Shown: in pieces, positions 17,523-26,752 of the stretch
Numbering within the stretch: the stretch's first letter is position 1
How the letters are laid out: the number at the start of each line of letters is the position of its first letter
NCBI GenBank assembly: GCA_965227645.1
Contig: OZ245773.1
Span: 1,302,001-1,366,000, forward strand
Length of the DNA: 64,000 bases
DNA from: Flavimaribacter sp024343425
GTDB lineage: Bacteria; Pseudomonadota; Alphaproteobacteria; Rhizobiales; Rhizobiaceae
Direction of reading: 5' to 3'
Position numbers and translations under genes: made by a program
The notes under the pieces: model-generated
Seen by the model: only the letters and a program-made list of their open reading frames with translations
The model's database searches: none
What the model was told of the DNA's origin: nothing

Positions 17523-18773
17523 ATGGCGAACGGTTGGCGCGTTTTTCTGCATATCGTATCGGCGGCCCTCATGTCCGCGATGGCCGGCGCGCCGGCTTCG
17601 GCGGGAGAGTTTCCTGACGGGGAGGCGCTTGAATTCGTGGAAGGCGTGTGCACGGGTTGTCATGGCGCAAGCACGATAACCAGCAGTTCCGGCTACGACG
17701 CGCAAGGTTGGCTGGATCTTACGAGCACGATGATCGATCTGTCCGGCGTTCCCGAAGAAAGAGCGCAGGCCATGGAGTACCTGGCCCTGCATTTCCCGCC
17801 CAACCGGGATCGGGCTCCGGAATTAAGGCCGGGCGACGCCCTGATCAGGTTCACGGAGTGGGTCACGCCCACACTTGGACAGCGCTCCCGCGACCCGATC
17901 GAGGCGGAGGACGGATCCATCTGGTGGGCCGGGCAGTGGGGAAACCTGATCGGGCGCATCAATCCCGAAACCGGCGAGATGACAGAGTATCTTCTGCCTC
18001 CTGGCTCCATGCCGCATTCGGTGACGCTCGATGCATCGGGCAATGTCTGGTACACAGGCAACAAGAACGGGACCATCGGCAAATTCGATCCGGCCACGGA
18101 AGAGATCACGGTTTTCGAAATGCCGGATCCCGAGGCGCGCGATCCGCACACGGCAATCTTCGACGGGAACGGAATTCTCTGGTTTACGCTTCAGCAGAGC
18201 AACATGGTCGGGCGTCTCGATCCGCGATCGGGCGACATCAGGCTCGTCAGGATGAAGACGCCGGGGGCGCGGCCATATGGCGTAAAGATCGACGCCGGGG
18301 GGTCTCCCTGGATCGCCTGCAACGGCAGCAATTGCCTGGTCAGGGTCGACCCGGAAACGATGGCGCTGACGGAGGTCAAACTGCCCGACCCGAAGACCAA
18401 GGTCCGGCGCCTGGATATCGACGCATACGGCAATATCTGGTTCGTCAATTCGTCTCTTGGACGAATCGGGCGGCTGGAGCCGGAAACCGGCGAGATCACG
18501 GAATGGCCTTCGCCGAGCGGGCCGGATTCGCATCCTTACGCGCTGGCGGTGGTCGACGGGATTGTCTGGTACAATGAATCGCGGCGAAGGCCGGACGCGC
18601 TCGTCCGGTTCGATCCGGCGACGGAGCAGTTCCAGAGCTGGGCCATTCCATCCGGTGAGGTTTACGCCGGAATCGTGCGACACATGCGGCCGGCCCGGGA
18701 CGGGGGACTCCTGATCCATCAAAGCAGCACCAATCGCATCATCAAGGTGGATATAGGCCCGGCGGTCGATTGA
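17523..18773 (+). CDS. Secreted Vgb-like beta-propeller with CxxCH haem motif
   Basis: This 416-residue protein has a signal peptide (cleaved near residue 27), an N-terminal c-type haem motif (CTGCH at 43-47) in a short cytochrome-like segment, and a beta-propeller (about 110-416). The propeller is built from repeats like GNVWYTGNKNGTIGKFDP, the pattern of streptogramin B lyase (Vgb) and its relatives. The haem motif and export make a periplasmic redox or binding role more likely than antibiotic inactivation. The ATG at 17523 has GGGAGG eight bases before; GTG at 17487 is less likely. Confidence 0.8.
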   Translation: MANGWRVFLHIVSAALMSAMAGAPASAGEFPDGEALEFVEGVCTGCHGASTITSSSGYDAQGWLDLTSTMIDLSGVPEERAQAMEYLALHFPPNRDRAPELRPGDALIRFTEWVTPTLGQRSRDPIEAEDGSIWWAGQWGNLIGRINPETGEMTEYLLPPGSMPHSVTLDASGNVWYTGNKNGTIGKFDPATEEITVFEMPDPEARDPHTAIFDGNGILWFTLQQSNMVGRLDPRSGDIRLVRMKTPGARPYGVKIDAGGSPWIACNGSNCLVRVDPETMALTEVKLPDPKTKVRRLDIDAYGNIWFVNSSLGRIGRLEPETGEITEWPSPSGPDSHPYALAVVDGIVWYNESRRRPDALVRFDPATEQFQSWAIPSGEVYAGIVRHMRPARDGGLLIHQSSTNRIIKVDIGPAVD

Positions 18774-19285
18774 CTGTCGTTTATCGGCTGCGAAGGTTGC
18801 CACTCCAGTCGGCGGATGACATTCTGTCTCCGTCCTCCAACCGATGAGTCCCTGAAATGGCAACACTTTTTACCGGTGACTGGGTCGTCGCCAATGACGG
18901 CGATCGTCATGTCCTGATTCGTTTGCGGATCCGGCGATGTTCGGTTTGATTGCCAGCCGGTCGACGTTCTTTGTCGCTGAAACAGAAAAGCGGGCGTGTT
19001 GGATCTGATGCCGCCAGACTGGAATTTCGGTCCGCCAGCAAATGGACAACAGATTGGCGACGTCACATGCGAACTTCAGGGCGAGGTTTTGCGGCTTGGG
19101 CGGGAACGGTGGCGCTGGCGTTTATTCTACGCCCGCGCGTGTCTGATCTTCCAGCTAGACCTTAAACTAAAGTTGGTGTTTGATTGGAATCGGGCGCTCT
19201 GGACTTTGGAGGATAAAGTCCATATTGAGCCTCAACGACCGAGAAGGGAACTTTGGTCGTGTCATCACCCTATGGGAGGATATTA
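18774..19285. other. Gap of about 510 bp: TRAP operon leader
   Basis: No coding frame here is convincing. Near the right end, two hairpins precede the TRAP genes: GGACTTT (19201-19207) with AAAGTCC (19215-19221), whose loop contains GGAGGAT, and ACGACC (19235-19240) with GGTCGT (19255-19260). A promoter is expected upstream, but I cannot place it. Confidence 0.45.
19201..19260 (+). promoter_or_regulatory. Two tandem leader hairpins before the TRAP operon
   Basis: The first is a perfect 7-bp stem with a purine-rich GGAGGAT loop, the second a perfect 6-bp stem with a 14-base loop. They end 25 bp before the ATG of the TRAP binding protein. They could tune mRNA stability or translation; their regulatory role is inferred. 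Confidence 0.35.
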
Positions 19286-20368
19286 ATGGAACGACGTACA
19301 TTTCTTAAAAGTGCTGCGCTTGCGGGCGCCGCGACAACGCTTGCCGCTCCGGCGGTCGCCCAGTCCACCACCGAGATGGTCATCGTCTCGACCTGGCCGC
19401 GCGATTTTCCGGGTCTCGGGCTTCCCGCCCAGCGCCTGGCGGCTCGTATCGGCGAACTGACGGACGGCCGTCTCGACGTGCAATATTATGCAGCCGGCGA
19501 GCGCGTCGGCGCCTTCGACGCTTTCGACGAAGTCGCGTCCGGCAATGCGCAGGCCTATATCGGCGCCGACTATTACTGGAAGGGCAAGCACCCCGGCTGG
19601 GTGCCGTTTACGGCCATTCCGTTCGGCATGACCAGCACCGAAATCGACGCCTGGACGAAATACGGCGGCGGACAGGAGCTGTGGGACGAACTGGCGGACC
19701 AGTTCGGACTGCAGAACTTCGCAGCCGGCAACACCGGCGTCCAGATGGGCGGCTGGTTCAACAAGGAAATCAATTCGGCCGACGATTTGAAAGGCCTGAA
19801 GATGCGCATTCCGGGACTTGGCGGCGACGTCATGGCGAAGCTCGGCGCGTCTCCGGTGTCTCTGCCCGGCGGCCAGATCTATGAAAACCTGGTGTCCGGC
19901 GCGATCGACGCAACGGAGTGGGTTGGCCCGTACAACGACTACTTCATGAAATTTTATGAAGCGGCCAAGTACTATTACTGGCCGGGCATGCACGAGCCGG
20001 GCTCGATGCTGGCAATGGGTCTGAACAAGAGCTGGTACAACAGCCTTCCGAAGACCGACCAGGAAATCATCAAGGCCGCGTGTACGGAAGAAAACAACCT
20101 GACGCTTTCCGAAACCAACGCCAATAACGGCGCCTATCTGAACCGCCTGATCAACGATCACGGCGTTGAGCTGCGCGAGTTCAACGACGACGTCTATGAC
20201 GCGTTCGGTTCGGCCTCTGCGGAAGTCATCGAGGAAGCGCGCGACTACGACGACCTTTCGAAGCGCATCTACGACTCGGTACTCGAAAAGCGTGACGAAA
20301 TCGGCGCATGGACGGCCCTGTCCGACATGGCCTACGTGCAGAAGCGCAACCGGGTCATCGGTCGCTGA
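19286..20368 (+). CDS. TRAP transporter substrate-binding protein (DctP family)
   Basis: This 360-residue periplasmic receptor has a twin-arginine-type leader (MERRTFLKSAALAG) ending near VAQS, so it may be exported folded by Tat. The mature part follows the DctP/TAXI fold, with IVSTWPRDFPGLG at the start and the hinge segment MRIPGLGGDVMAKLGASPVSLPGGQIYENL, where a conserved Arg usually binds a carboxylate. Relatives bind pyruvate, 2-oxo acids or other monocarboxylates; the substrate is not known here. GGGAGG precedes the ATG. It is followed by a strong hairpin and then the two permease genes. Confidence 0.9.
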   Translation: MERRTFLKSAALAGAATTLAAPAVAQSTTEMVIVSTWPRDFPGLGLPAQRLAARIGELTDGRLDVQYYAAGERVGAFDAFDEVASGNAQAYIGADYYWKGKHPGWVPFTAIPFGMTSTEIDAWTKYGGGQELWDELADQFGLQNFAAGNTGVQMGGWFNKEINSADDLKGLKMRIPGLGGDVMAKLGASPVSLPGGQIYENLVSGAIDATEWVGPYNDYFMKFYEAAKYYYWPGMHEPGSMLAMGLNKSWYNSLPKTDQEIIKAACTEENNLTLSETNANNGAYLNRLINDHGVELREFNDDVYDAFGSASAEVIEEARDYDDLSKRIYDSVLEKRDEIGAWTALSDMAYVQKRNRVIGR

Positions 20369-20389
20369 TCGCCATCGATCCATGAAATC

Positions 20390-20417
20390 GCGGCAAGGCG
20401 GTCATTCGCCTTGCCGC
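20390..20417 (+). promoter_or_regulatory. Intercistronic hairpin between TRAP receptor and permease
   Basis: A perfect 11-bp inverted repeat (GCGGCAAGGCG and its complement) has a 6-base loop and no following T-run. Such structures protect the upstream receptor mRNA from 3' decay, giving more binding protein than permease. Confidence 0.6.
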
Positions 20418-20520
20418 AACAAAGCGGCTGTGGAAAGGGGCGGCGGCAAGCCTGCGAAAAAAGCGGGCGGCGCGAATAAGCCCCAAACAGCCATAAGCGG
20501 GAAGCTCTTCGGGGGAAGAC

Positions 20521-21516
20521 ATGTCCAATTGGCAATCGGGCCAACCGACGGCAGCGATGTCGTTTCCGAATGTCGTGCGCTGGTTTGGATGGTCGGTCCT
20601 GGCCGTCATGCTGGCGTACCTCGTCAACAATTTCCTGACTTTCGCAGGCGGATGGCCGGGCGCGAACGCCGTATTCCATGGCGACGCCGGCGCAACGGGC
20701 CTGCTGCAGACGCTGCTTTATCCGCTTGGGGTAATCCTGGCGATCTTCTACGTCGCGCGGAGTTCGGCCACCAGCCTGCGGCAGGACGCAGCCCGGGTGA
20801 CGGCCATCAACACATTTTTCATTCGCGCCGCCTTCTGGTGCGTGCTGATTGTCGGCGTCGCCGACATGACGCTGTCGTTCCTCAGGGTCGAGGGGCTGCT
20901 TGAAACCTTCGTGAGCGCGGATGTCGCCCAGGACCTCGGCCGTTCGAAATTTCGCGGCGTCTATGTGCATCTGCCGTTGATCGGCGTCGGCGTGATCCTG
21001 GCGATGTTCACGCGGACCCTCGGCTTCCAGTGGCTGGCCCTTTTGATCGTGGCCGCGGAACTGGCGATCGTGTTCCTGCGCTTCATCTTCTCCTACGAAC
21101 AGGCCTTCATGGCCGACCTCGTGCGCTTCTGGTACGGCGCGCTGTTTCTCTTCGCCAGCGCCTATACGCTGCTGGAGGAGGGGCATGTGCGCGTCGACGT
21201 GTTCTACGCCGCCTTCACCGACAAGACGAAAGCCGTGGTCAACGCCGTGTGCACCCTGCTGATGGGACTGACCTTCTGCTGGACGATCCTGATCGTCGGC
21301 ATGGGGCAGAAGAGCTCCATCATCAACAGTCCGATGCTGAACTTCGAAGTGACCCAGTCCGGTTTCGGCATGTATGTGAAATACATGATGGCCGGCTTCC
21401 TCGGCGTCTTCGCCATTTCCATGATGATCCAGTTCGTCGCCTATCTGATGGACGCAATCGCCGACTATCGCGGCGAACCGGGCAAATATCAGCCCGGTGA
21501 AAGCATGGGGCAGTAG
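20521..21516 (+). CDS. TRAP transporter small permease, extended (DctQ family)
   Basis: This 331-residue inner-membrane protein is about twice the usual DctQ length. The C-terminal half (about 150-331) has the DctQ pattern: four helices with the conserved EEGHVRVDVFY segment. The N-terminal half adds roughly four hydrophobic helices (about 17-38, 58-80, 100-120 and 143-165). It works with the large permease that starts 10 bp downstream. The extension may form extra contacts with the unusually long partner. The ATG has GGGGG about 9 bases upstream. Confidence 0.85.
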   Translation: MSNWQSGQPTAAMSFPNVVRWFGWSVLAVMLAYLVNNFLTFAGGWPGANAVFHGDAGATGLLQTLLYPLGVILAIFYVARSSATSLRQDAARVTAINTFFIRAAFWCVLIVGVADMTLSFLRVEGLLETFVSADVAQDLGRSKFRGVYVHLPLIGVGVILAMFTRTLGFQWLALLIVAAELAIVFLRFIFSYEQAFMADLVRFWYGALFLFASAYTLLEEGHVRVDVFYAAFTDKTKAVVNAVCTLLMGLTFCWTILIVGMGQKSSIINSPMLNFEVTQSGFGMYVKYMMAGFLGVFAISMMIQFVAYLMDAIADYRGEPGKYQPGESMGQ

Positions 21517-21525
21517 GGACGGATC

Positions 21526-24177
21526 ATGGAACTCTATTTTCTTCTTCTTCTCGTCGTCCTGATGGCGCTAGCGCTCGGCTCCGGCTATCCGGTCGCCTTC
21601 GCGCTTCCCGGGTCCTCGATCATCACGATCCTGATCGCCGCCGGCTGCGGCCTCCTGTTCTTCGGCAATATCGACGCGTTTTTCGGGCAGGGCGGGCCAT
21701 CGGAATGGCTGAGCGCGGGCGTGACCAACCTGCGCGGGGTCTACTGGGAACCTGAACGCGACACGCTGATAGCGATACCTCTGTTCATATTCATGGGCAT
21801 CATGCTGCAGCGCTCGAAGATCGCGGAAGACCTGCTGATCACGATGGCGCAGCTGTTCGGGCCGATTCCGGGCGGGCTCGGGATCTCGGTGATTTTCGTG
21901 GGCGCGCTGCTGGCCGCAACGACCGGCATCGTCGGCGCGACCGTGGTGGCGATGGGGCTGATTTCGCTGCCCGCCATGATGCGCAACAATTATTCCACGC
22001 CGCTCGCCACCGGCACGATCGCCGCATCCGGCACGCTGGGCCAGATCATTCCACCCTCAATCGTGCTGATTATCCTCGCCGACCAACTGTCGAGCGCCGC
22101 CGACCAGGCCGGAACCGCGCGCAAGGCGCTCTACAAGGATTCGACCGGCGAACTGACCATGCCGTCGATCTTCGACGTCGGATCGACCAGCGCCGGAGAA
22201 ATGTTCCTCGGCGCCGTGCTGCCGGGCCTGGTGCTTGTCGGCCTGTACATGGCGTTCATCCTGATCGTCGCCATCATCCGGCCGAAGCTTGCGCCGCCGG
22301 TGCATTACGAGGGCAAGTATGATGTCCGCTTCGCGGTGAAGGTTCTGATGACCCTGACGCCGCCGCTGGCGCTGATCTTCCTGGTTCTCGGATCGATCAT
22401 CGCCGGCATCGCGACCGTGAACCAGGCCGGCGCGATCGGCGCCGGAGGCGCGCTGATCATGGCGGGCTACCGGTTGCGCGACGGCGAACGCGACGCCTAT
22501 TACCCGGCGATCCTCGCGCTGATCTGTCTCGCCGTCATTGGCTTCGTGCTTGCGAATTTCGACACCAATATCAAAAGCAGCACGGCGAGCGTCTGGGGCG
22601 TTCGCTTCGCCATCGTCGCCGTGGCGGGCCTCATCGTCGCTCTGATATGGAGCGGGTGGCGCGCGCTGAAGATTGAAAACACGCTGCAAAGCGTCATGAT
22701 CGAAACCGCCAAGACGACGTCTCTCGTCTTCATCATTCTGCTGGGCGCCGCGATCCTGACGGCGGCGTTTCGCGCGTTTGGCGGCGAGCACCTCGTCCGT
22801 GACTTCCTGGAAGGGCTGCCCGGCGGCTTCTGGACCAAGTTCGTTATCGTCATGGCGGTGATCTTCGTTCTCGGCTTCTTCCTCGATTTCATCGAGATCG
22901 CAGTCGTCGTCGTGCCGATCGTGGCGCCGATCCTGCTCGCCGACCCGTCCGCGAACGTCACGGCGGTATGGCTGGGCGTGATGATCGGCCTCAATATCCA
23001 GACTTCCTTCCTGACGCCGCCCTTCGGCTTTGCGCTGTTCTACCTGCGCGGCGTGGCGCCGGCCGCGGTCAAGACGCTGCAGATTTACAAGGGGGTCATT
23101 CCGTTCATCTGCATCCAGCTGGTGGCCCTCATCATCGTCGGCATGACGCCGCAGCTGGTGAACTATCTGCCCGGACGCGTTTCGCTGCTTTCGGAAACCG
23201 CGCCGCCGCCGCGCAACCCCCGTCTGACCTATTGCGTGGACAACTACGTTACGGAAGAACTGGCGGGTCGGCGCGGCGAAATACTCGCCAGCGTCGAGAC
23301 GGCGCGCCAGCTCGACTGGAGCATTCTGCCGCAGCGCATGGCGAAATCCATCGAGGACAGTTTCGACAAGGTTGAAGTGGCAATCGCCTCGCTGGACGAG
23401 GCGAACGAGGCCGCCGCGACCGTCGAGCGGGAAAGCGGCGACTACAAGCCGCTGCATATATCGGTGCGGGGCGTCGAGCGCGATATTCGCGGCATTGAAG
23501 GCCGCATTGAGGAACTGGAAACACAGATCAGGCGGTTGCGCGATCCGAGCCAGGCGGAGCGGAAGGCAAGACTGGAGCGGCGGGTCGAAGTGCTGAAAGC
23601 TGATCGCGACGCGCTCGAAGGCAAGATTCCGGAGACCTGGGAACCGGCCTTTGACGAGTTCCGGGCCCTGGTGAACGGTGAGACCAGGCTGCGGCGTCAA
23701 TACCAGCAGGCCTCGCGCCAGGCCTTCGAACCGGTGCAGATGGCGCTGGCGAGCCTGGACGCCTATGACGCCTTTGTTGCGCTCGAAGACGAGTTGAAGG
23801 CCATGCCGCAGCGTATCGCCGACAGCGCGCCGGAAGCGATGGAAGATCCGCTTGGCGAACTGGCGAGCAAGTTCGGCGAGATCGGCGGCGCGGACGACAT
23901 CCGCTCGGCGGTTTCGGACGCGCGCCGGGCCTTGCGCGGGAACTCGATCGACAAGGCCAAGGCGGCGGAGGAAATCGATGCTGCGATCGCCGAGTACGAT
24001 CAGCAACTGGCGTGGCGCGCGGAGGCGAATACGGCTCTGCGGCCGGGTCTGCAGACCTATGTCGATTCACTCAAGACAACGATCGGCATTCGACAGCAGG
24101 AAGACATGACGCGCGCGCAGGCCCTGTTCGTCGCAGCCTGCCAGGCCGATCATCGCGACATATCGCTGAACTTCTGA
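21526..24177 (+). CDS. TRAP transporter large permease with long C-terminal extension (DctM family)
   Basis: This 883-residue protein is roughly double the usual DctM (about 430). The membrane part (1-550) carries the family motifs, including GYPVAFALPGSS near the start, IPLFIFMGIML and the later LTPPFGFALFYLRG. It also has inserted loops, such as one near residues 190-225. Residues 550-883 are hydrophilic, with a coiled coil (about 640-710, rich in Glu/Arg heptads) and helices. The role of this extension is unknown. The IS630 remnant begins immediately after the stop, so the present C-terminus may have been shaped by that insertion. Confidence 0.85.
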   Translation: MELYFLLLLVVLMALALGSGYPVAFALPGSSIITILIAAGCGLLFFGNIDAFFGQGGPSEWLSAGVTNLRGVYWEPERDTLIAIPLFIFMGIMLQRSKIAEDLLITMAQLFGPIPGGLGISVIFVGALLAATTGIVGATVVAMGLISLPAMMRNNYSTPLATGTIAASGTLGQIIPPSIVLIILADQLSSAADQAGTARKALYKDSTGELTMPSIFDVGSTSAGEMFLGAVLPGLVLVGLYMAFILIVAIIRPKLAPPVHYEGKYDVRFAVKVLMTLTPPLALIFLVLGSIIAGIATVNQAGAIGAGGALIMAGYRLRDGERDAYYPAILALICLAVIGFVLANFDTNIKSSTASVWGVRFAIVAVAGLIVALIWSGWRALKIENTLQSVMIETAKTTSLVFIILLGAAILTAAFRAFGGEHLVRDFLEGLPGGFWTKFVIVMAVIFVLGFFLDFIEIAVVVVPIVAPILLADPSANVTAVWLGVMIGLNIQTSFLTPPFGFALFYLRGVAPAAVKTLQIYKGVIPFICIQLVALIIVGMTPQLVNYLPGRVSLLSETAPPPRNPRLTYCVDNYVTEELAGRRGEILASVETARQLDWSILPQRMAKSIEDSFDKVEVAIASLDEANEAAATVERESGDYKPLHISVRGVERDIRGIEGRIEELETQIRRLRDPSQAERKARLERRVEVLKADRDALEGKIPETWEPAFDEFRALVNGETRLRRQYQQASRQAFEPVQMALASLDAYDAFVALEDELKAMPQRIADSAPEAMEDPLGELASKFGEIGGADDIRSAVSDARRALRGNSIDKAKAAEEIDAAIAEYDQQLAWRAEANTALRPGLQTYVDSLKTTIGIRQQEDMTRAQALFVAACQADHRDISLNF

Positions 24178-24290
24178 GCAGTGTCTTCAGCTTCGAGAAG
24201 GTCTTTTTAACGGATTGAGGCTCGGCGAATAACGCGGCAGGAACAATGCTTCTGCGCCGCGCCTTGATCGCCTCCGCAGCTCTCGGGCTC
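24178..24290 (-). pseudogene. IS630-type transposase remnant
   Basis: On the reverse strand, two overlapping frames together spell the 3' end of an IS630 transposase: EALFLPRYSPSLNP in one frame, then TFSKLKTLLR in the next. They are split by a small deletion and substitutions just after NP, where intact genes read NPIE. No catalytic Asp-containing part or clear ends remain. The fragment starts at the stop codon of the TRAP large permease. Confidence 0.7.
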
Positions 24291-24743
24291 TCGCGGCCTG
24301 CGCCACGACACGCCGGGCGCAGCGAACGACTGGCTTTTCGCCCGAACAGCAGAGCCGCATTTGCCGGAGCGACTCGCATCCGAGCCAGGTCTGCCAAGAG
24401 CGCAAGAGCGATGTCACGCTACGCGAGCTCGCGGGCTTCCTTTTAAAAGGTCACCCGGTTGTGTGCAGGCAAAAGGGCCCTCGCCAGTGCATGCGCGACG
24501 GTGGTGATGGTCGGGTCCATCCAAAATCCCGTCACACTTGTAACTCTCACCTCTTCTCCATTGCAGCTAGTTAGACAGGGCAATCGGCGCACACGACATC
24601 TCCGGGTGGCCAATACGCGGATACGAACCGTTTCTACAAATGCATGGCCCTGCTGATACTGCGTGTTCGATTGCTGCCAAATACTTCCCTGACGAAAGTT
24701 TCTTTGCCCGTTGGGGAATAGTCTCTTGCACAGGAAAAACAGA
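24291..24743. other. Gap after the IS remnant, no gene recognised
   Basis: About 450 bp with disrupted frames, possibly more decayed IS or flanking DNA. Short open frames on both strands have no recognisable content. The promoter of the SRPBCC/DHFR-like pair is expected in the right-hand part. Confidence 0.4.
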
Positions 24744-25277
24744 ATGAAACATAGTAAAGCAGAATCCGCCTACGCCGTGGTTGGTGAACGAAACACCCTG
24801 ATCTTCAAGCGAACGTTGCCAGTTTCCGCCCAGACGGTTTGGGCATGGCTTACAGAGAGCAGTCTTCGCCGCCAATGGTTCGCAGATGGCGAAATGCAAC
24901 TGGAAGCCGGGGCGCCGTTTGAGCTCGTGTGGCGAAACGATCAGCTATCCGAACCTGCTGACCAGATCGGGGACGCCTCCGAGAATGAGCACAGCATGGC
25001 GAGCAAGATCGTCGACCTTGAGCACGACCGGCTGCTTTCCTTCACCTGGTCGAATACCGATGGCGTAACCTTCGAGATCGAAGGCAAAGGACAGAAAGCC
25101 GAATTCAGCATTGTCCACAAGGCGCTGCCTGACCGCGAGACCCTTCTGAACATCGCTGCCGGGTGGCATACCCACCTCGACATTCTTGCCGCGCGCCTCA
25201 GGGGCGAAAAGCCTGTTCCCTTTCAAGATGCATGGCGTCAGCTGAAATCCGAATACGACCATAGAATACCCGAGTAA
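24744..25277 (+). CDS. SRPBCC (Aha1/START-like) domain protein
   Basis: This 177-residue soluble protein consists of one SRPBCC fold. The pattern is RTLPVSAQTVWAWLTESSLRRQWFADG at the start, then alternating strands ending in a long C-terminal helix (AAGWHTHLDILAARLRG). These proteins bind hydrophobic ligands in a deep cavity; substrate and role are usually unknown. The ATG at 24744 was preferred (AGGA at about 10 bases). It is followed after 64 bp by a dihydrofolate-reductase-like gene, a pairing seen in other bacteria, which suggests a joint operon. Confidence 0.85.
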   Translation: MKHSKAESAYAVVGERNTLIFKRTLPVSAQTVWAWLTESSLRRQWFADGEMQLEAGAPFELVWRNDQLSEPADQIGDASENEHSMASKIVDLEHDRLLSFTWSNTDGVTFEIEGKGQKAEFSIVHKALPDRETLLNIAAGWHTHLDILAARLRGEKPVPFQDAWRQLKSEYDHRIPE

Positions 25278-25341
25278 CCGATGGTGGGTGATCTGGCTCT
25301 CAACGCCAGATCGATTTGATGCAGACAAGGAAACAGGACAC

Positions 25342-25917
25342 ATGCGCAAACTTGTAGGCGGAATGAAGATTTCACTCGACGGCAGAATGGAGGGACCCGA
25401 CGGCTATGCGGATTGGGTTACAGCCTGGTCTGAAGATTACGGCGTCACGCCACAAATCGACGCTTGCTTGCTTGGGGGTGGAATGTACCCCGGTTACGAA
25501 CAATACTGGACCGCAATGCAGAAATCACCGGGGGAGCCGCTGCCCATGACTGGGCAGACGCCCACTGCCGCCGAGATTAAGTGGTCTCGACTCATCCCGG
25601 AAATTCCGCACTACGTTCTCTCGTCCACTCTCAAGACGGCTCTCTGGCCAAACACGCATTTCCTGCGTTCGACAGAGGATGTCGCCAAGCTGAAAAGCGG
25701 TTCAGGCAAGGATATCTATCTGGTCGGTGGCGCGCAGATTACGGCCAGCCTGATCAATGCCAATCTGGTGGACGAGATCCGGCTTATTGTGCATCCGCTG
25801 CTGGCAGGCGGAGGCAAGTTATTGTTCGGTGACCTTGAAAGCCGCCGAACGCTTCGCCTTGAAAAGGTCAGCCAAATGAATGGCGATCTTGTTCACATGA
25901 CGTATCTGCTAACCTGA
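25342..25917 (+). CDS. Dihydrofolate reductase/RibD C-terminal-like protein
   Basis: This 191-residue soluble oxidoreductase-like protein of the RibD_C/DHFR superfamily starts with KLVGGMKISLDGRMEGPDG, has a central cofactor-site strand (DIYLVGGAQITASLI) and ends in a typical VHPLLAGGGKLLFG segment. It probably uses NADPH, but the substrate cannot be told from sequence; it is not a folate-pathway DHFR by motif. It is the second gene after the SRPBCC protein. The ATG at 25342 is preceded by AGGA. Confidence 0.85.
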   Translation: MRKLVGGMKISLDGRMEGPDGYADWVTAWSEDYGVTPQIDACLLGGGMYPGYEQYWTAMQKSPGEPLPMTGQTPTAAEIKWSRLIPEIPHYVLSSTLKTALWPNTHFLRSTEDVAKLKSGSGKDIYLVGGAQITASLINANLVDEIRLIVHPLLAGGGKLLFGDLESRRTLRLEKVSQMNGDLVHMTYLLT

Positions 25918-26002
25918 AATGCGGCGGCGGCGTCGGTGATTTCGCGTTGAAGCGCCTTCGGGTGACTGCTGCAGGAAGGTGAGTAATTTCGACCCCACCA
26001 CA

Positions 26003-26752
26003 CTATCCCCGTCCGATAAAGGGCATGTTGGTCGCCATGATGGTCATGAACTGAATGTTGGCCTCCAGCGGGAGGCCGGCCATGTGGACGACGGCGTCGG
26101 CGACCTGCTGCACATCCATCACCGGTTCGACGCGGGTCGAGCCATCGGCCTGGATGATGCCCTTGCGCATGGCGTCGACCATGTCCGTCGAGGCGTTGCC
26201 GATGTCGATCTGGCCGCAGGCGATGTTGAAGGGGCGGCCGTCCAGGGACAGGGTGCGCGTCAGTCCGGTGATCCCGTGCTTGGTGACGGAGTAGGGAACG
26301 GAGCCCGGGCGCGGCACATAGGCCGAGATCGATCCGTTATTGATGATCCGCCCGCCCTGCGGCGACTGTCCGCGCATGATTGCGAAGGCCGCGCGGGCGC
26401 AAATCACCGATCCGGTGAGATTGACGGCCAGAACCTCGTACCAGTCGTCCAAGGGCATGTCGTCGATCAGTTGAGACGGCTTGCTCATGCCGGCGTTGTT
26501 GAACAGAACGTCCAGTCGACCCCACTCGCTTTTGACGCGAGAAAAGGCTTCATCGACCGCCGCCGGGTCCGTGACGTCGCATGAGAGCGGCAGCGCGTCC
26601 GGGTTGCCCGCCGCAGTCTCTTCAAGCGCCGCAAGACGTCGGCCGATCAGTGCGACGCGATAGCCGTTGTCGAGCAGGGCAGTCGCCGCGGCGCGGCCAA
26701 TCCCCGATCCCGCTCCGGTAACGATTGCAATCTTCGATTGATTCTTGTGCAT
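26003..26752 (-). CDS. Short-chain dehydrogenase/reductase
   Basis: This 249-residue classical SDR has the cofactor loop TGAGSGIGRA (about residues 12-21), the NNAG motif at about 90, the catalytic Ser in NNGSISAYVPRPGSVPYSVTKHG and the Y-S-V-T-K tyrosine/lysine pair. It probably acts on a small carbonyl or alcohol with NAD(P)H. The ATG at 26752 is preceded by a very strong GGAGGGA; an upstream GTG/ATG (26776) is less likely. It stands alone between the DHFR-like gene and the divergent phosphatase gene. Confidence 0.92.
   Translation of the reverse strand: MHKNQSKIAIVTGAGSGIGRAAATALLDNGYRVALIGRRLAALEETAAGNPDALPLSCDVTDPAAVDEAFSRVKSEWGRLDVLFNNAGMSKPSQLIDDMPLDDWYEVLAVNLTGSVICARAAFAIMRGQSPQGGRIINNGSISAYVPRPGSVPYSVTKHGITGLTRTLSLDGRPFNIACGQIDIGNASTDMVDAMRKGIIQADGSTRVEPVMDVQQVADAVVHMAGLPLEANIQFMTIMATNMPFIGRG

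Noticed and set aside
17523..18773. Streptogramin-resistance enzyme
   Set aside because: Export signal and haem motif argue against a drug-inactivating lyase; similarity is only to the propeller fold.
18950..19286. Two short frames in the TRAP leader
   Set aside because: No recognisable family, no ribosome-binding site, and they overlap leader hairpins.
22057..24006. Long antisense open frame over the TRAP large permease
   Set aside because: Arg/Asp/Gln-rich, no family motifs, and it mirrors the GC-rich codon pattern of the real gene.
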